This document shows, in pieces, positions 35,374 to 44,399 of a DNA stretch of 64,000 nt (position 1 is its first letter; each line of letters starts with the position of its first letter). Under the pieces are notes generated by a model. The model was not told the DNA's origin. It saw only the letters and a program-made list of their open reading frames with translations, and ran no database searches. The translations under genes were made by a program, and so were the position numbers. This DNA is from CAILZL01 sp049840395 (GTDB lineage: Bacteria > Pseudomonadota > Gammaproteobacteria > Steroidobacterales > Steroidobacteraceae): assembly GCA_049840395.1 (NCBI GenBank), contig JASGLD010000005.1, positions 1,302,001 through 1,366,000 of the forward strand, in the 5' to 3' direction.

Positions 35374-37749
35374 TTAAGGGACATATCCCTGCACGGTCTG
35401 GTTAGAAGGCTTCTTGCAGAGAGCTGGGTTGAAGCTGGAGAACTGCGAGGGGATATCGATCTTGTCGGAATGAGCAACCACATCCCACACGCGGGTGTTG
35501 GCGATGGGGGTGTTCAACTGAGCCTGATACATCTGCGGATCCTTGTTGACCGGGCCGTCGGACAGTTCGGTCCATTCGATGCCCGAGTGATACAGCAGAT
35601 CGCCGTAGCCGATCATGGCGTACTTCATGGTCAACTGGATGTCGGACATGTCGACGCAGAAGCCCTGACGACCGTTGATGAATACCACCAAGCGATCCTT
35701 GCGCACGAACACATCGTAGTGCACCAGTGGCGCGAGTTGATCGAAGGGTTCCAGCATCGGGCCGGTGCGGTTGCCATTGGCATCCACCTTGAAGCGGAAG
35801 CCCAGGCTCTTCATGCCCAAGCCCAAGCCCAAGGTATCGCTGCTGGTGTTGCCCAGAGCGATGATGCCGTGGCTCTTGTTGGCCGGATGAATCTGCGCAC
35901 GCAGCACGGCACTGGTCTGGACGTCGCCAACATTCATAGCGATCAGGCCGTTTTCTGGGCGTGCTTCTTCAGTGAAGGACAGGCATTCCTTGGCAATGCC
36001 TATCTTGTCGTCAGCCGTGCTGCTGCTGAACAGCGTGCCGCCGTCAGGAACAGAAGGATTGTTGCCGCCCGGACCGAAGGTGGTTTCGTACACCAGCGGA
36101 CGCAAATTGTAACGGTTGGTGGTGGTATCGAAGATCTCGGCGCTGGTGGCGGCACCGCACAGGTACCAGTACCAGTAGCGACGATGCGTAGCATCGGAAT
36201 TGATGCGGAACATGGAGTGGATATATTTCTGACTATCCATTTCCACGACCGGGGCGCGTAGCGAAGAGAAGTTCAACGAACCGCCCACGTCCTGATCAGT
36301 ATCCCCGAAGGTGGTGTATAGGCGGCCATGGCGCGTGAAGGCCTGGACGCCTAACAAGGCCTGCGCATTCGGACCGCTGGCGTTATGCGTGCCAGGGGTG
36401 GCATCGGCAGCCTGCATGTAGCGACCCCAGAACTGCCACTCATCGCTGTTGGTAGTAGGGTTCTTCAGTACGAACAACGGATTGATGCGGAAGCCGTTGT
36501 AGGCTGCATAGTCTGGGTTATTGCCAATAGCGGCCGGCAGCACCTTGGCGTCGACGGCGAAGTCTTCAAAGATCGAATCGGCACCGACGTCGAAGATGGG
36601 TGCGTTCAAGCTTTCGTCGAACATCGGCATGCGCACTGCGACGGTACTGCGGGCAACGACCTGCGGATCGCTGGGGATGGTGGCATCGTTAGGGAGCACT
36701 ACGTCGCCGAGCTTGGCAGCAGAAGTGCGGGTAGCCCAGGAGATCGGCGAGCCCTGGCCGTTGATGATTTCGTTACCGTACAGGCTCTTGATCGTTTCAA
36801 AGGAGCGCAACTTGGCAATCGGAATGCCTTGGAATTTGTAGCTGTCGGCGTTACTGGTATGCGCGTCCGTAGTCGTGCCATTGTTGGGCATGGAAATCTG
36901 CGCATCGGTATGCGCCGGCATGCCGACGAATGGGCAGGGCGAAGCCGTGGCTTCCACCACGATGGTGTAATCACCGGGGTTGACGAAGCCGGGCAGCTCG
37001 ATGGCCTGCAGCAGTTCGCGGGTGTGATAGCCACTGACCACAGGCGAGCGATAGGTGTGCTGGCGGAAGCCAGCGCAAGCGATCACTGCGCCGCGCGGTT
37101 GCTTGCCGTTGCCATTGCTGGCTGTGGTAAAGGAAACGCCGCTGGTGACGGCATAAGCGCGGTAATCGCCAGCGCCGGCCACGGCGGGGAAGTACAGAAT
37201 GATGGCATCGCCGCGAGCGAGGATCTTTACATTAGGAATGTAAGGCTTGGTTTCGCCGCTGAGGCCCGAGGGCAGCGCGGCGGCGGCCGCGGCTACTGCG
37301 TGAGCGGGGGTATGGGCGAAGGGATCAACGACGGTTTTCAAGCCATTGAAGATAGTAGAGGTGGGAGAGCCCAAGGTTGCAGCGGTGCCGGACTGAGTGG
37401 CGCTACCGTCCGGCAGACTGATGCCCGCCTGGCCGCCGTCAGCCGAGCAGGCCGTGAAGCAGTAAGGATGGCTGCTTGCGCTTGTGCTCGTGCTTGAGGT
37501 GGCACTGGATGTCGAACTGTTCGAGGTGGTGGAGGTGGTGCTTGAGCTGCTGGCGCTGGAGCCGCCGCCGGTATTGCCTGTGCTGCTGGCACTGGATGCA
37601 TTAGATGTACTTGAGCTGTTACCCGAGCTGCTGCTCGAACCGGCCGACGCGGCTGCAGTTGCGGCTGGAGCTTCTGAGTCACTCCCGCCACTGCATCCGG
37701 CTGCGAGTGAAGCCATCGCGAAAAGCGCCAGCAACTGTTGCTGTTTCAT
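35374..37749 (-). CDS. Large serine-linker lipoprotein of unknown function
   Basis: I do not recognise the 700-residue domain. The protein has 791 residues. The lipoprotein signal is 'LLALFAMASLAAGC' (lipobox LAAGC, Cys19), followed by a Ser/Thr/Gly-rich linker (about 20-93) and then 'HPYCFTACSADGG'. The remainder is rich in Asn, Gly, Thr and aromatic residues, beta-type in character. It has segments such as 'FWGRYMQAADATPGTHNASG', 'YWYWYLCGAATSAEIFD' and 'YDVFVRKDRLVVFINGRQGF', the last of which suggests a jelly-roll glycan-binding or lyase-like fold. The ribosome-binding site AAGGAAAG precedes the ATG. It has its own terminator. It lies between the FkbH/deacetylase genes and the initiating transferase, so a surface EPS-binding or -processing role is inferred. 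Confidence 0.8.
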   Translation of the reverse strand: MKQQQLLALFAMASLAAGCSGGSDSEAPAATAAASAGSSSSSGNSSSTSNASSASSTGNTGGGSSASSSSTTSTTSNSSTSSATSSTSTSASSHPYCFTACSADGGQAGISLPDGSATQSGTAATLGSPTSTIFNGLKTVVDPFAHTPAHAVAAAAAALPSGLSGETKPYIPNVKILARGDAIILYFPAVAGAGDYRAYAVTSGVSFTTASNGNGKQPRGAVIACAGFRQHTYRSPVVSGYHTRELLQAIELPGFVNPGDYTIVVEATASPCPFVGMPAHTDAQISMPNNGTTTDAHTSNADSYKFQGIPIAKLRSFETIKSLYGNEIINGQGSPISWATRTSAAKLGDVVLPNDATIPSDPQVVARSTVAVRMPMFDESLNAPIFDVGADSIFEDFAVDAKVLPAAIGNNPDYAAYNGFRINPLFVLKNPTTNSDEWQFWGRYMQAADATPGTHNASGPNAQALLGVQAFTRHGRLYTTFGDTDQDVGGSLNFSSLRAPVVEMDSQKYIHSMFRINSDATHRRYWYWYLCGAATSAEIFDTTTNRYNLRPLVYETTFGPGGNNPSVPDGGTLFSSSTADDKIGIAKECLSFTEEARPENGLIAMNVGDVQTSAVLRAQIHPANKSHGIIALGNTSSDTLGLGLGMKSLGFRFKVDANGNRTGPMLEPFDQLAPLVHYDVFVRKDRLVVFINGRQGFCVDMSDIQLTMKYAMIGYGDLLYHSGIEWTELSDGPVNKDPQMYQAQLNTPIANTRVWDVVAHSDKIDIPSQFSSFNPALCKKPSNQTVQGYVP

Positions 37750-38513
37750 CTAACTTTCCTTACCTGCGTACAAGCGAAAATTTTCGGGGCAAATGTTTTC
37801 AGGGCGAGCGAATTCTATTGGGCAACCTTGCATCGACAATTGTCGCGAAACGGCTACCTTGCCCACTTACGCTTAGCACCCGTTGACTGATTTGTGCCTT
37901 GAGAAATAAGGCAGCACCTCACAGCACGTGAGATACGTCACGAGCGAAAGTTAAATAAGCCGGGAATATGCAAAACGGTAAAAAGGAAAATCGGAGTCAA
38001 AACAAAAAATCGATCGTTATTCGATGTGGGTCGCGCGGCGCGATTTTACTGAATTTGTGAACGAATGCATGTTTGCGAATGCTTGGCCAATCGGAATTTT
38101 GAGGTGTTGTGGCAATTCGCCGTTGCTTGAGCGGCTGCTCCACAAAGTTGCGGTCATGAGTTGCTAATTAGAAGACCGACTTACGTTATTGCTTTGCCTG
38201 ATTAAGCGATGTTCGCGGGCGTCTCTTGGAAAATGCGTGGCCGGTCGTGAGTGAGGAATGGCGTCGACAGACGAGGCTTTATTTGTAGATATTTAACATC
38301 CGGTTTTCGGCCAAACCGGGTTGCTGCAGACTTATGTTGCGCAGCAGGAATGACGGATAGTTGTAATTTTGCCGCAAACAGTCGTAATCAAACAACGCCG
38401 ATTTGCAGTTACCAACCAGCAGAGTGGGTGCTGTGATGCAGAGAACGATGACATGTTGCAAATGCGGCTCGCCGCCAAGCGAGCCGGATCAATTAGCTAC
38501 CTTGCGAGTGCAA
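37750..38513. other. Long AT-richer intergenic region
   Basis: About 760 bases between two minus-strand genes, with lower GC than its surroundings and no convincing gene. It must hold the promoter of the 791-residue lipoprotein gene. The only clear structure is the hairpin at 38465-38486. It could carry a small RNA or regulator sites I cannot name. Confidence 0.45.
38465..38486 (-). terminator. Possible terminator after the initiating transferase gene
   Basis: An 8-bp stem CGGCTCGC (38465-38472) with GCGAGCCG (38479-38486), about 30 bases past the stop codon. On the minus strand only CATTTGC follows, so the U-tract is poor. Confidence 0.4.
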
Positions 38514-39917
38514 TTAGTAGGCTTGTTCGTCGCGGAAAATCTTGAAAGCCGTGAGGAACAGAATTTTGATATCCAGGCTTAAAGACCAGTGGCGCAGATA
38601 TTCGATGTCGTATTTGACGCGGGCTTCCATGTCTTCAAGCCGTGCGGTTTCGCCTCGGCAGCCGCTGATTTGAGCCAATCCCGTGATGCCGGGCGGCACT
38701 TTGTGACGCACCATGTAACCGGTAATCAGCTTGCGATACTCCTCGTTATGCGCCACTGCGTGCGGGCGAGGGCCGACCAGGCTCATCTTGCCTTGCAGCA
38801 CATTGAACAGCTGCGGCAATTCATCCAGGGATGATCTGCGCAGAAATCCGCCTACCGGAGTGATGCGGCTATCGGTCTTGGAGGCTTGTTTAATCGTGCC
38901 GCCGTCTTCGGTGACTTTCATGGAGCGGAATTTGTAAACCGCGATCTCGCCGCCATCCAGGCCATAACGGCGTTGCTTGAAAATGATCGGACCGGGTGAA
39001 GATAGCTTCACTGCCAGTGCTACCAGCAACAGCACGGGCGATAGCAAAGTGATGGCGAGGATTGATACCGCAATATCCAGCAGTCGCTTGGCAATGCCGC
39101 GATAGCCATAAAAAGGCGTCTCGCACATGGCTACTACCGGAATGCCGCTGATCTCGGTGGAGCGCGCCTGGATCAGGTCGAAGACAAATACATCCGGCAC
39201 GTAGTAAATCGAGGAGGTGGTGTCGCGCAGGTCTTCAAGCAGATCCATGACCCGTTTGAGATGGCGAATCGGCAGTGAGATGAAAATGACATCCACGCCG
39301 TTCTTTTTCACAAACTTGATCAAGTCTTGTAGCGTGCCGGTCAGTTGCGCTTCGCCGGTCATGCCCAGCCGATCCGGACTGCGATCATCGAAGAAACCTA
39401 CTGGTTTGAGGCACAGCGACGCTTCTCGGTTCAGGCGTTCTGCAAGCGCAATGCTGTTTTCGTTATAGCCGGCGAACACGGCGGTACGATTGCTGGCTGC
39501 AGCCAGCAATAGGCGTTGTGTAATGCCGGAAATCGCCAGCGTCAGCAGCACCAGGGCTGGTGCGGTAATGGCTGCCCAATAGTAGAACATGCGCGTGGCA
39601 ACCAACTGGGTACGGGTCTCCATACCGATCAGATACAGCAGGATCACCGCCAATAGAAAACGTAGAAACACAGAAAGCGCCGCTTTGGCAGGTTGAATGG
39701 TCAGCTGTGAGCCGGCATCTTGCGGGCGGCGGATCAGGCAAAGGCACAGGATGACCGACGCGACCAGCAGTGACGAAGACAATTCGCCCATGTCCAGCCC
39801 GCCGAGATAGGCCGCGGTATACAGGCTGAAAACAGCGGCCACGCTCGAGACGGCAGCTTCCGCAGCAGCCAGCAATGCAATGGAAATGCTGTTTTTGAAG
39901 AGTATGGGTTGGGTCAT
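38514..39917 (-). CDS. Undecaprenyl-phosphate glucose phosphotransferase (WcaJ/GumD/EpsB-type)
   Basis: A 467-residue membrane phosphoglycosyltransferase that should start EPS synthesis by moving hexose-1-phosphate onto undecaprenyl phosphate. Four or so N-terminal membrane helices come first, then a CoA-binding-like domain ('TAVFAGYNENSIALAERLN', about 143-161). A re-entrant helix ('KRLLDIAVSILAITLLSP') leads to the catalytic core: 'FKQRRYGLDGGEIAVYKFRS', 'RRSSLDELPQLFNVLQGKMS', 'VGPRPHA' and 'KVPPGITGLAQISGCRGET'. The DE pair and the PRP motif are intact. It ends the EPS locus on the rne side. Glucose as substrate is inferred from similarity. Confidence 0.95.
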   Translation of the reverse strand: MTQPILFKNSISIALLAAAEAAVSSVAAVFSLYTAAYLGGLDMGELSSSLLVASVILCLCLIRRPQDAGSQLTIQPAKAALSVFLRFLLAVILLYLIGMETRTQLVATRMFYYWAAITAPALVLLTLAISGITQRLLLAAASNRTAVFAGYNENSIALAERLNREASLCLKPVGFFDDRSPDRLGMTGEAQLTGTLQDLIKFVKKNGVDVIFISLPIRHLKRVMDLLEDLRDTTSSIYYVPDVFVFDLIQARSTEISGIPVVAMCETPFYGYRGIAKRLLDIAVSILAITLLSPVLLLVALAVKLSSPGPIIFKQRRYGLDGGEIAVYKFRSMKVTEDGGTIKQASKTDSRITPVGGFLRRSSLDELPQLFNVLQGKMSLVGPRPHAVAHNEEYRKLITGYMVRHKVPPGITGLAQISGCRGETARLEDMEARVKYDIEYLRHWSLSLDIKILFLTAFKIFRDEQAY

Positions 39918-40266
39918 CTGACTATTTTTCCGATGCGGTCGTCGCTGAAAAATCCCTTGAAGACCAGGGTTAGGCCTGTATAGCAGCGAGAATTATCGTC
40001 ACTCTCGGTGCTGGGCTGCGTGATCCATCTCTACAATTCAGCGGAATATGTCATGTTTTGCCGACGCGCCGATAGTTAAGTTAAGGCTATGGCGGTAATC
40101 GTCAAAGGCGGATGCCGCGGGATGCGTGGCGATACCGGCTGATGCGGTAAGGGATATTCGGCCGCAGATGTCGATGGATATTATGCTACGTCCTGGTACT
40201 TCGGCGCTGTGCCGAGACCGGCGTGTAGCAAAGCTACACGCCGTTTCGTCCTTCGGTCAGCTCGCA
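39918..40266. other. Intergenic region with a perfect hairpin near the rne end
   Basis: About 350 bases between the initiating transferase gene and the end of rne. It contains one perfect hairpin: GGCGTGTAGC (40220-40229), loop AAA, GCTACACGCC (40233-40242). No U-tract follows on the rne strand, so it may be an RNA-processing or stabilising hairpin rather than a terminator. The transferase promoter should lie upstream of 39918. Confidence 0.5.
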
Positions 40267-42714
40267 CTATTCGCTGCGGTTTTGTTCCGAGCCGCTGGCT
40301 GGTGGTGACCAGCTGTCACTCACAGATGGGGCTTCTGTGTGGGTGTGACTGGTCGATGGCGTATGCATGGGTTCGTGGCGCTGCTCTGGGGCATGGTTCT
40401 CACGTGTCTCATTACCGCCTGTATGCGATTCAAAGTGGGTGTCGGAGGAGGTGTCGGCACCATGCGGATTCGTCGCTCCATTTGCGCCACCCTGATTGGC
40501 ATCGCCACCTGCGGCGAAACCACGGTTTTCACCACCGCGGCCTCGGCCACCACGGCGACGGCGGTTGCGTCGACCACGACGTTCGCCATGCGCACCCTGA
40601 CCTTCTGCGGCGAAGGCATCCGCCTGTGTGCTTACCGCATCGGCGGTAGTGGCATCGGCAACGGGCGCGGGTGTCTGCTGAGCGCGTTGCGCGTCGCGTT
40701 CCCGACGACGTTCCTGCTGTTCGCGTTGGCGTTGTGCCTGTTGATCGCGGCGATGGTCGTCGCGGCGTGGTTCATGGCGTGCTTCCTGGCGCGACTCGTT
40801 GCGTGGCTCCGTGCGTGCTTCGTCGCGACGCGCTTCGCGTTTGTCGTCGCGCTTGTCATCGCGTCCGTCGTTACGATTTTCACCACGATTGTCGCCACGA
40901 TTACGGCCACGGCCATAACGATCGCCGCGTTCATTGCGGCCGCGTGAGCGGTCATTGCGTTCCTGGCGACGCGGTGCGGCAGCGGCAGGTTTTTCTGCGG
41001 CTTCTGTCTTGCCGGCGCCGCCAAAAAAGAAGCGCCACATTGCGACAAAAATGCCTACTTTTTCTGCTTCTATAGCCGGTGCTGGTTCGGTAGCCAGTGG
41101 GGCGGGCGCTGCCGGCAGCATCGTAGTCACTGCGGCTTGCTGTGTGACTGGCTTCTGTTCGGCACGATTGGCGATGGCATCGACATCGACGGTGGGCTGT
41201 TGCGCCAACTGGTAACTGCTTGGACGGTTTTCGTCGGCGTGCACTTCATCGTCACGCAACCGGCGAATTTCATAGGCCGGTGTTTCGATGTACTTATTGG
41301 GCACCAGCACGATGTCGGTCTTGGTCTTGGTTTCCAACTCGTGCAGCGCGTCGCGCTTCTCATTGATGAGGAACGTCGCCACATCCACCGGTAATTGTGC
41401 AATTACTTTGGCAGTGCGGTCTTTGCGTGCTTCTTCACCGATCAGACGCAGCAAGGTCAGTGCCAGGGATTCGACACTGCGGATCTTGCCCATGCCGCTG
41501 CAACGCGGACAGGCGTGATGTGTGGCTTCGGCAATCGAGGGACGCAGACGCTGACGTGACAATTCCAGCAGACCAAAACGCGAAATGCGGCCGATCTGGA
41601 TGCGGGCGCGATCCTGTTTCACTGCATCGCGCAGGCGATCTTCCACGGCGCGCTGGTTCTTGGTCGACTCCATGTCGATGAAGTCGATGACGATCAGGCC
41701 GCCGATATCGCGTAGACGCAATTGACGCGCGATTTCGTCCGCCGCTTCCAGATTGGTATTGGTCGCGGTGGTTTCGATGTCGCCGCCACGAGTGGCACGT
41801 GCCGAGTTGATGTCGATCGACACCAGTGCTTCGGTGTGATCAATAACAATCGAACCGCCGGAGGGCAGGTTCAGTGCATGCGCATGTGCGGACTCGATCT
41901 GGTTTTCGATTTGGAAGCGGGTGAACAGCGGCACTTCGTCTTCATACAGTTTCAATTTGCGCAGGCTGTTGGGCATGAAGCGCTGCATGTAGTCCTGGCC
42001 TTCAGCGAATACTGCAGGGCTGTCGACCAGCACTTCGCCCACGTCGTCGGCCAGGTAATCGCGTAGCGCGCGGATCATCGGCTTGGATTCCTGATAGATC
42101 AGGAAGGGGCTGGGGCGTGCGGCAGCGGCATCTTGAATGGCTTGCCACACTGCCTGCAGGTTGCTGACATCCCATTGCAGTTCTTCTGCTGAACGGCCCA
42201 CACCAGCGGTACGCACGATGGCGCCCATGCCTTCGGGCAGTTGCACACTGTCCAGTGCTTCGCGCAGTTGTTCGCGGTCTTCGCCCTCGATGCGACGCGA
42301 GACGCCGCCGGCACGCGGATTGTTGGGCATCAACACCAGGAAGCGACCGGCCAGACTGATGAAGGTGGTCAGGGCGGCGCCCTTGTTGCCGCGCTCTTCT
42401 TTCTCAACCTGCACCATGATTTCCTGGCCTTCGCTGACCAGGTCACGGATGTTGCGGTTGTTCTGGTTAGAGCCCGGTTTGAAGTATTCGCGGGAGATTT
42501 CTTTCAGTGGCAGAAAGCCGTGGCGGTCGGCGCCGTAATCGACGAAACAGGCTTCAAGGCTGGCTTCGACGCGGGTGATGCGACCCTTGTAGATATTGGC
42601 TTTTTTCTGCTCGCGAGAAGGGATTTCAATGGCGAGGTCATAAATACGTTGTCCATCAACTAGAGCAACGCGCAACTCTTCTTCTTGAGTTGCATTCACT
42701 AACATTCTTTTCAT
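40267..42714 (-). CDS. rne: Ribonuclease E
   Basis: The essential endoribonuclease that organises the RNA degradosome, 815 residues. The N-terminus 'MKRMLVNATQEEELRVALVD' and the S1 domain ('KGRITRVEASLEACFVDYG', about 44-62) are conserved. The catalytic DNase I-like region carries 'DINSARATRGGDIETTATNT' and 'IVIDFIDM' (Asp residues binding Mg2+). The Zn-link CPRCSGMG lies near residue 404. The C-terminal half is disordered: a long Arg/Glu/Asp/Asn-rich stretch (about 590-720) and an RRGRRNRRRRGGRGRG RNA-binding patch. It is shorter than E. coli RNase E (1061 aa) in this scaffold part. It is divergent from rluC, with a long 5' leader. Confidence 0.97.
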   Translation of the reverse strand: MKRMLVNATQEEELRVALVDGQRIYDLAIEIPSREQKKANIYKGRITRVEASLEACFVDYGADRHGFLPLKEISREYFKPGSNQNNRNIRDLVSEGQEIMVQVEKEERGNKGAALTTFISLAGRFLVLMPNNPRAGGVSRRIEGEDREQLREALDSVQLPEGMGAIVRTAGVGRSAEELQWDVSNLQAVWQAIQDAAAARPSPFLIYQESKPMIRALRDYLADDVGEVLVDSPAVFAEGQDYMQRFMPNSLRKLKLYEDEVPLFTRFQIENQIESAHAHALNLPSGGSIVIDHTEALVSIDINSARATRGGDIETTATNTNLEAADEIARQLRLRDIGGLIVIDFIDMESTKNQRAVEDRLRDAVKQDRARIQIGRISRFGLLELSRQRLRPSIAEATHHACPRCSGMGKIRSVESLALTLLRLIGEEARKDRTAKVIAQLPVDVATFLINEKRDALHELETKTKTDIVLVPNKYIETPAYEIRRLRDDEVHADENRPSSYQLAQQPTVDVDAIANRAEQKPVTQQAAVTTMLPAAPAPLATEPAPAIEAEKVGIFVAMWRFFFGGAGKTEAAEKPAAAAPRRQERNDRSRGRNERGDRYGRGRNRGDNRGENRNDGRDDKRDDKREARRDEARTEPRNESRQEARHEPRRDDHRRDQQAQRQREQQERRRERDAQRAQQTPAPVADATTADAVSTQADAFAAEGQGAHGERRGRRNRRRRGGRGRGGENRGFAAGGDANQGGANGATNPHGADTSSDTHFESHTGGNETRENHAPEQRHEPMHTPSTSHTHTEAPSVSDSWSPPASGSEQNRSE

Positions 42715-43207
42715 AGGCCCCTACTTTTAGGTAGATGGGGGGCCGTGGAAGGGGCGCCAGACGGGTGCGTGGGTACGGAGGATGGTTGTCCGCTCGCGGT
42801 GCGGCCCGGTGCCTGGCGTGGAACAAGCAATTGCTCGGTTCTATCGCAAACAAGGGGTCCAACCCGAAGCGCTCGACGCTGGCGTCGGAAGGGCGGCTGT
42901 GAGCCGGGTAATCCTTCCGTCGCCTCAAAATCCTGCCGAATCTTGCGGCCCGCCCGAAACGCTTGTGTCACCGACCCAAAGCCCGAGTTGCGAGTTTGGC
43001 ATCGGCGTTCCAATCGGCCGAGCGATGATTCTGATTGGCCTTAGGATTCGATCCACATGGCCTGTCATGTCAGAACCAACTAAGATGCGACCCCCGTTTG
43101 CTTAGCCCATGATTATTAAGTCGGGCTGGTAGTAGCCGGAGGTAGCGTTTGATCGTTCAGAGCGGCGCTGTATGGCGCTGGCCAGTCAGTCACCGGAGAA
43201 CGAAAGC
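42715..43207 (-). promoter_or_regulatory. Predicted 5' untranslated leader of rne
   Basis: From the promoter at 43214-43242 the transcript would have a leader of about 490 bases before the rne ATG. It is rich in short inverted repeats, including a small hairpin just before the start codon (CTAC...GTAG followed by GGGG). In E. coli a long structured leader lets RNase E cut its own mRNA. The same autoregulation is inferred here from architecture only. Confidence 0.55.
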
Positions 43208-43213
43208 GCCGCG

Positions 43214-43242
43214 ACTATAACAGTGCAACTACGTGTAATCAA
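43214..43242 (-). promoter_or_regulatory. Promoter of rne
   Basis: On the minus strand: -35 TTGATT (43242-43237), a 17-base spacer, and -10 TATAGT (43219-43214). Predicted start is near 43207. It lies about 90 bases from the divergent rluC start. Confidence 0.72.
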
Positions 43243-43333
43243 TGGCTTACGTAAACTTGGATGAGCGCTTTATGAGTTGCTCGATGCATTGCAAGGTTGC
43301 CGCCATCAGTGTTTGTTTCTTTAGGTATGGGTA

Positions 43334-44368
43334 ATGAATGATCCTCAGCGGCCCGAGGCTGCGCAAATGGCTGCGGTCGCCAATTCGCCAGGTAAGGGCG
43401 TAAGTTATGCCGAGGCTGGCGAGGGTGATGTCGGCCAGCGACTCGATAACTATTTGATGCGGGTGCTGAAAACCATCCCGAAAAGCCATGTTTACCGGGT
43501 GCTGCGTAAAGGCGAGGTTCGGGTAAATGGTAAGCGCGCCAAGCCGGAGACCCGATTGGCGTTAGGTGATCGGGTGCGCATTCCGCCCGTGCGTTTGGAT
43601 GAGAAGCCGGCACAGGCCAAGCCCTCCAGTTCGCTGCAGCAGTTCATCACCGATGCCATCCTGCATGAAGACAAGGATCTGCTGATTATTAACAAGCCGG
43701 CAGGTGTGGCTGTGCATGGGGGCAGCGGACTGGCCTTCGGCGTCATCGAAGCTTTACGGGCTGCGCGCCCCGAATTGCCCGAATTGGAACTGGTGCATCG
43801 CTTGGATCGCGATACCAGTGGGGTGTTGTTAATCGCCAAGCGTCGCGCCGCCCTGCGTGAATTGCATGCGGCCTTGCGCGAACGCGAGATGACCAAGCGC
43901 TATTTGGCGTTGGTATGGGGTAAGTGGGAGTTGGGCAGGAAAAAGATAGATCTGCCGCTGCTCACCAATCAGAAGCAGGGGGGCGAGCGCATGGTCCGGG
44001 TTCATCCTGATGGCCAGTCGGCGCTCAGTACCTTTGTGCCCCAGCAACACTTCGGCAAACTGGCCACATTGATGGCCATTGAGATCGGCACCGGCCGTAC
44101 TCACCAAATACGCGTGCACGCCGCCTATGCCGGGCATCCCGTCGCTGGCGATGAGAAGTATGGTAATAAGGAAGGTAATGATTCGCTGCGTTCGTTTGGG
44201 TTGAAGCGCATGTTCTTGCATGCGCATTCGTTGGAGTTTGCCCGCCCCGGTACTGGCGAGAAATTTAGTATTACTGCGCCGCTGAGCGAAGAGCTGAATG
44301 CCGTATTGGCTAGTCTCAAGCAGAGCGGCGAGAAAAAGTCCGGGCGGGTAAACGCGGAGGATCGTTAA
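43334..44368 (+). CDS. rluC: 23S rRNA pseudouridine synthase RluC
   Basis: Makes pseudouridines in 23S rRNA (positions 955, 2504 and 2580 in E. coli). The 344 residues have an N-terminal S4 RNA-binding domain ('QRLDNYLMRVLKTIPKSHVY', about 36-55). The RluA-type catalytic domain has 'HRLDRDTSGVLLIAK' from residue 155 (Asp158 is the catalytic Asp position). The 'GRTHQIRVHAAYAGHPVAGD' motif is near 254. It is divergent from rne, the classic gammaproteobacterial arrangement. The last eight residues (GRVNAEDR) are encoded by a REP-like palindrome that overlaps the stop codon, so the C-terminus appears to have been rewritten by the repeat. Confidence 0.96.
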   Translation: MNDPQRPEAAQMAAVANSPGKGVSYAEAGEGDVGQRLDNYLMRVLKTIPKSHVYRVLRKGEVRVNGKRAKPETRLALGDRVRIPPVRLDEKPAQAKPSSSLQQFITDAILHEDKDLLIINKPAGVAVHGGSGLAFGVIEALRAARPELPELELVHRLDRDTSGVLLIAKRRAALRELHAALREREMTKRYLALVWGKWELGRKKIDLPLLTNQKQGGERMVRVHPDGQSALSTFVPQQHFGKLATLMAIEIGTGRTHQIRVHAAYAGHPVAGDEKYGNKEGNDSLRSFGLKRMFLHAHSLEFARPGTGEKFSITAPLSEELNAVLASLKQSGEKKSGRVNAEDR

Positions 44369-44377
44369 GCCCGCTCC
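44341..44377. repeat. REP-like palindrome overlapping the end of rluC
   Basis: CGGGCGGGTAAACGCGGAGG on the left and CGTTAAGCCCGCTCC on the right form the same hairpin as the copy at 6587-6624. It covers the last codons and the stop of rluC. Confidence 0.6.
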
Positions 44378-44399
44378 TTAATAGTAAGTCAGCGCAATC

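Noticed and set aside
35263..37497. Two long plus-strand open frames of 332 and 370 codons
   Set aside because: Both are antisense to the 791-residue lipoprotein gene, which has a lipobox, a ribosome-binding site and a terminator.
40220..40242. The perfect hairpin past rne as a standard terminator
   Set aside because: The stem is strong, but no U-tract follows on the rne strand, so I list it only as a hairpin.
8571..40266. The EPS locus as a genomic island integrated at tRNA-Glu
   Set aside because: It begins next to a tRNA gene, but I found no integrase and no second copy of the tRNA 3' end at the far side.
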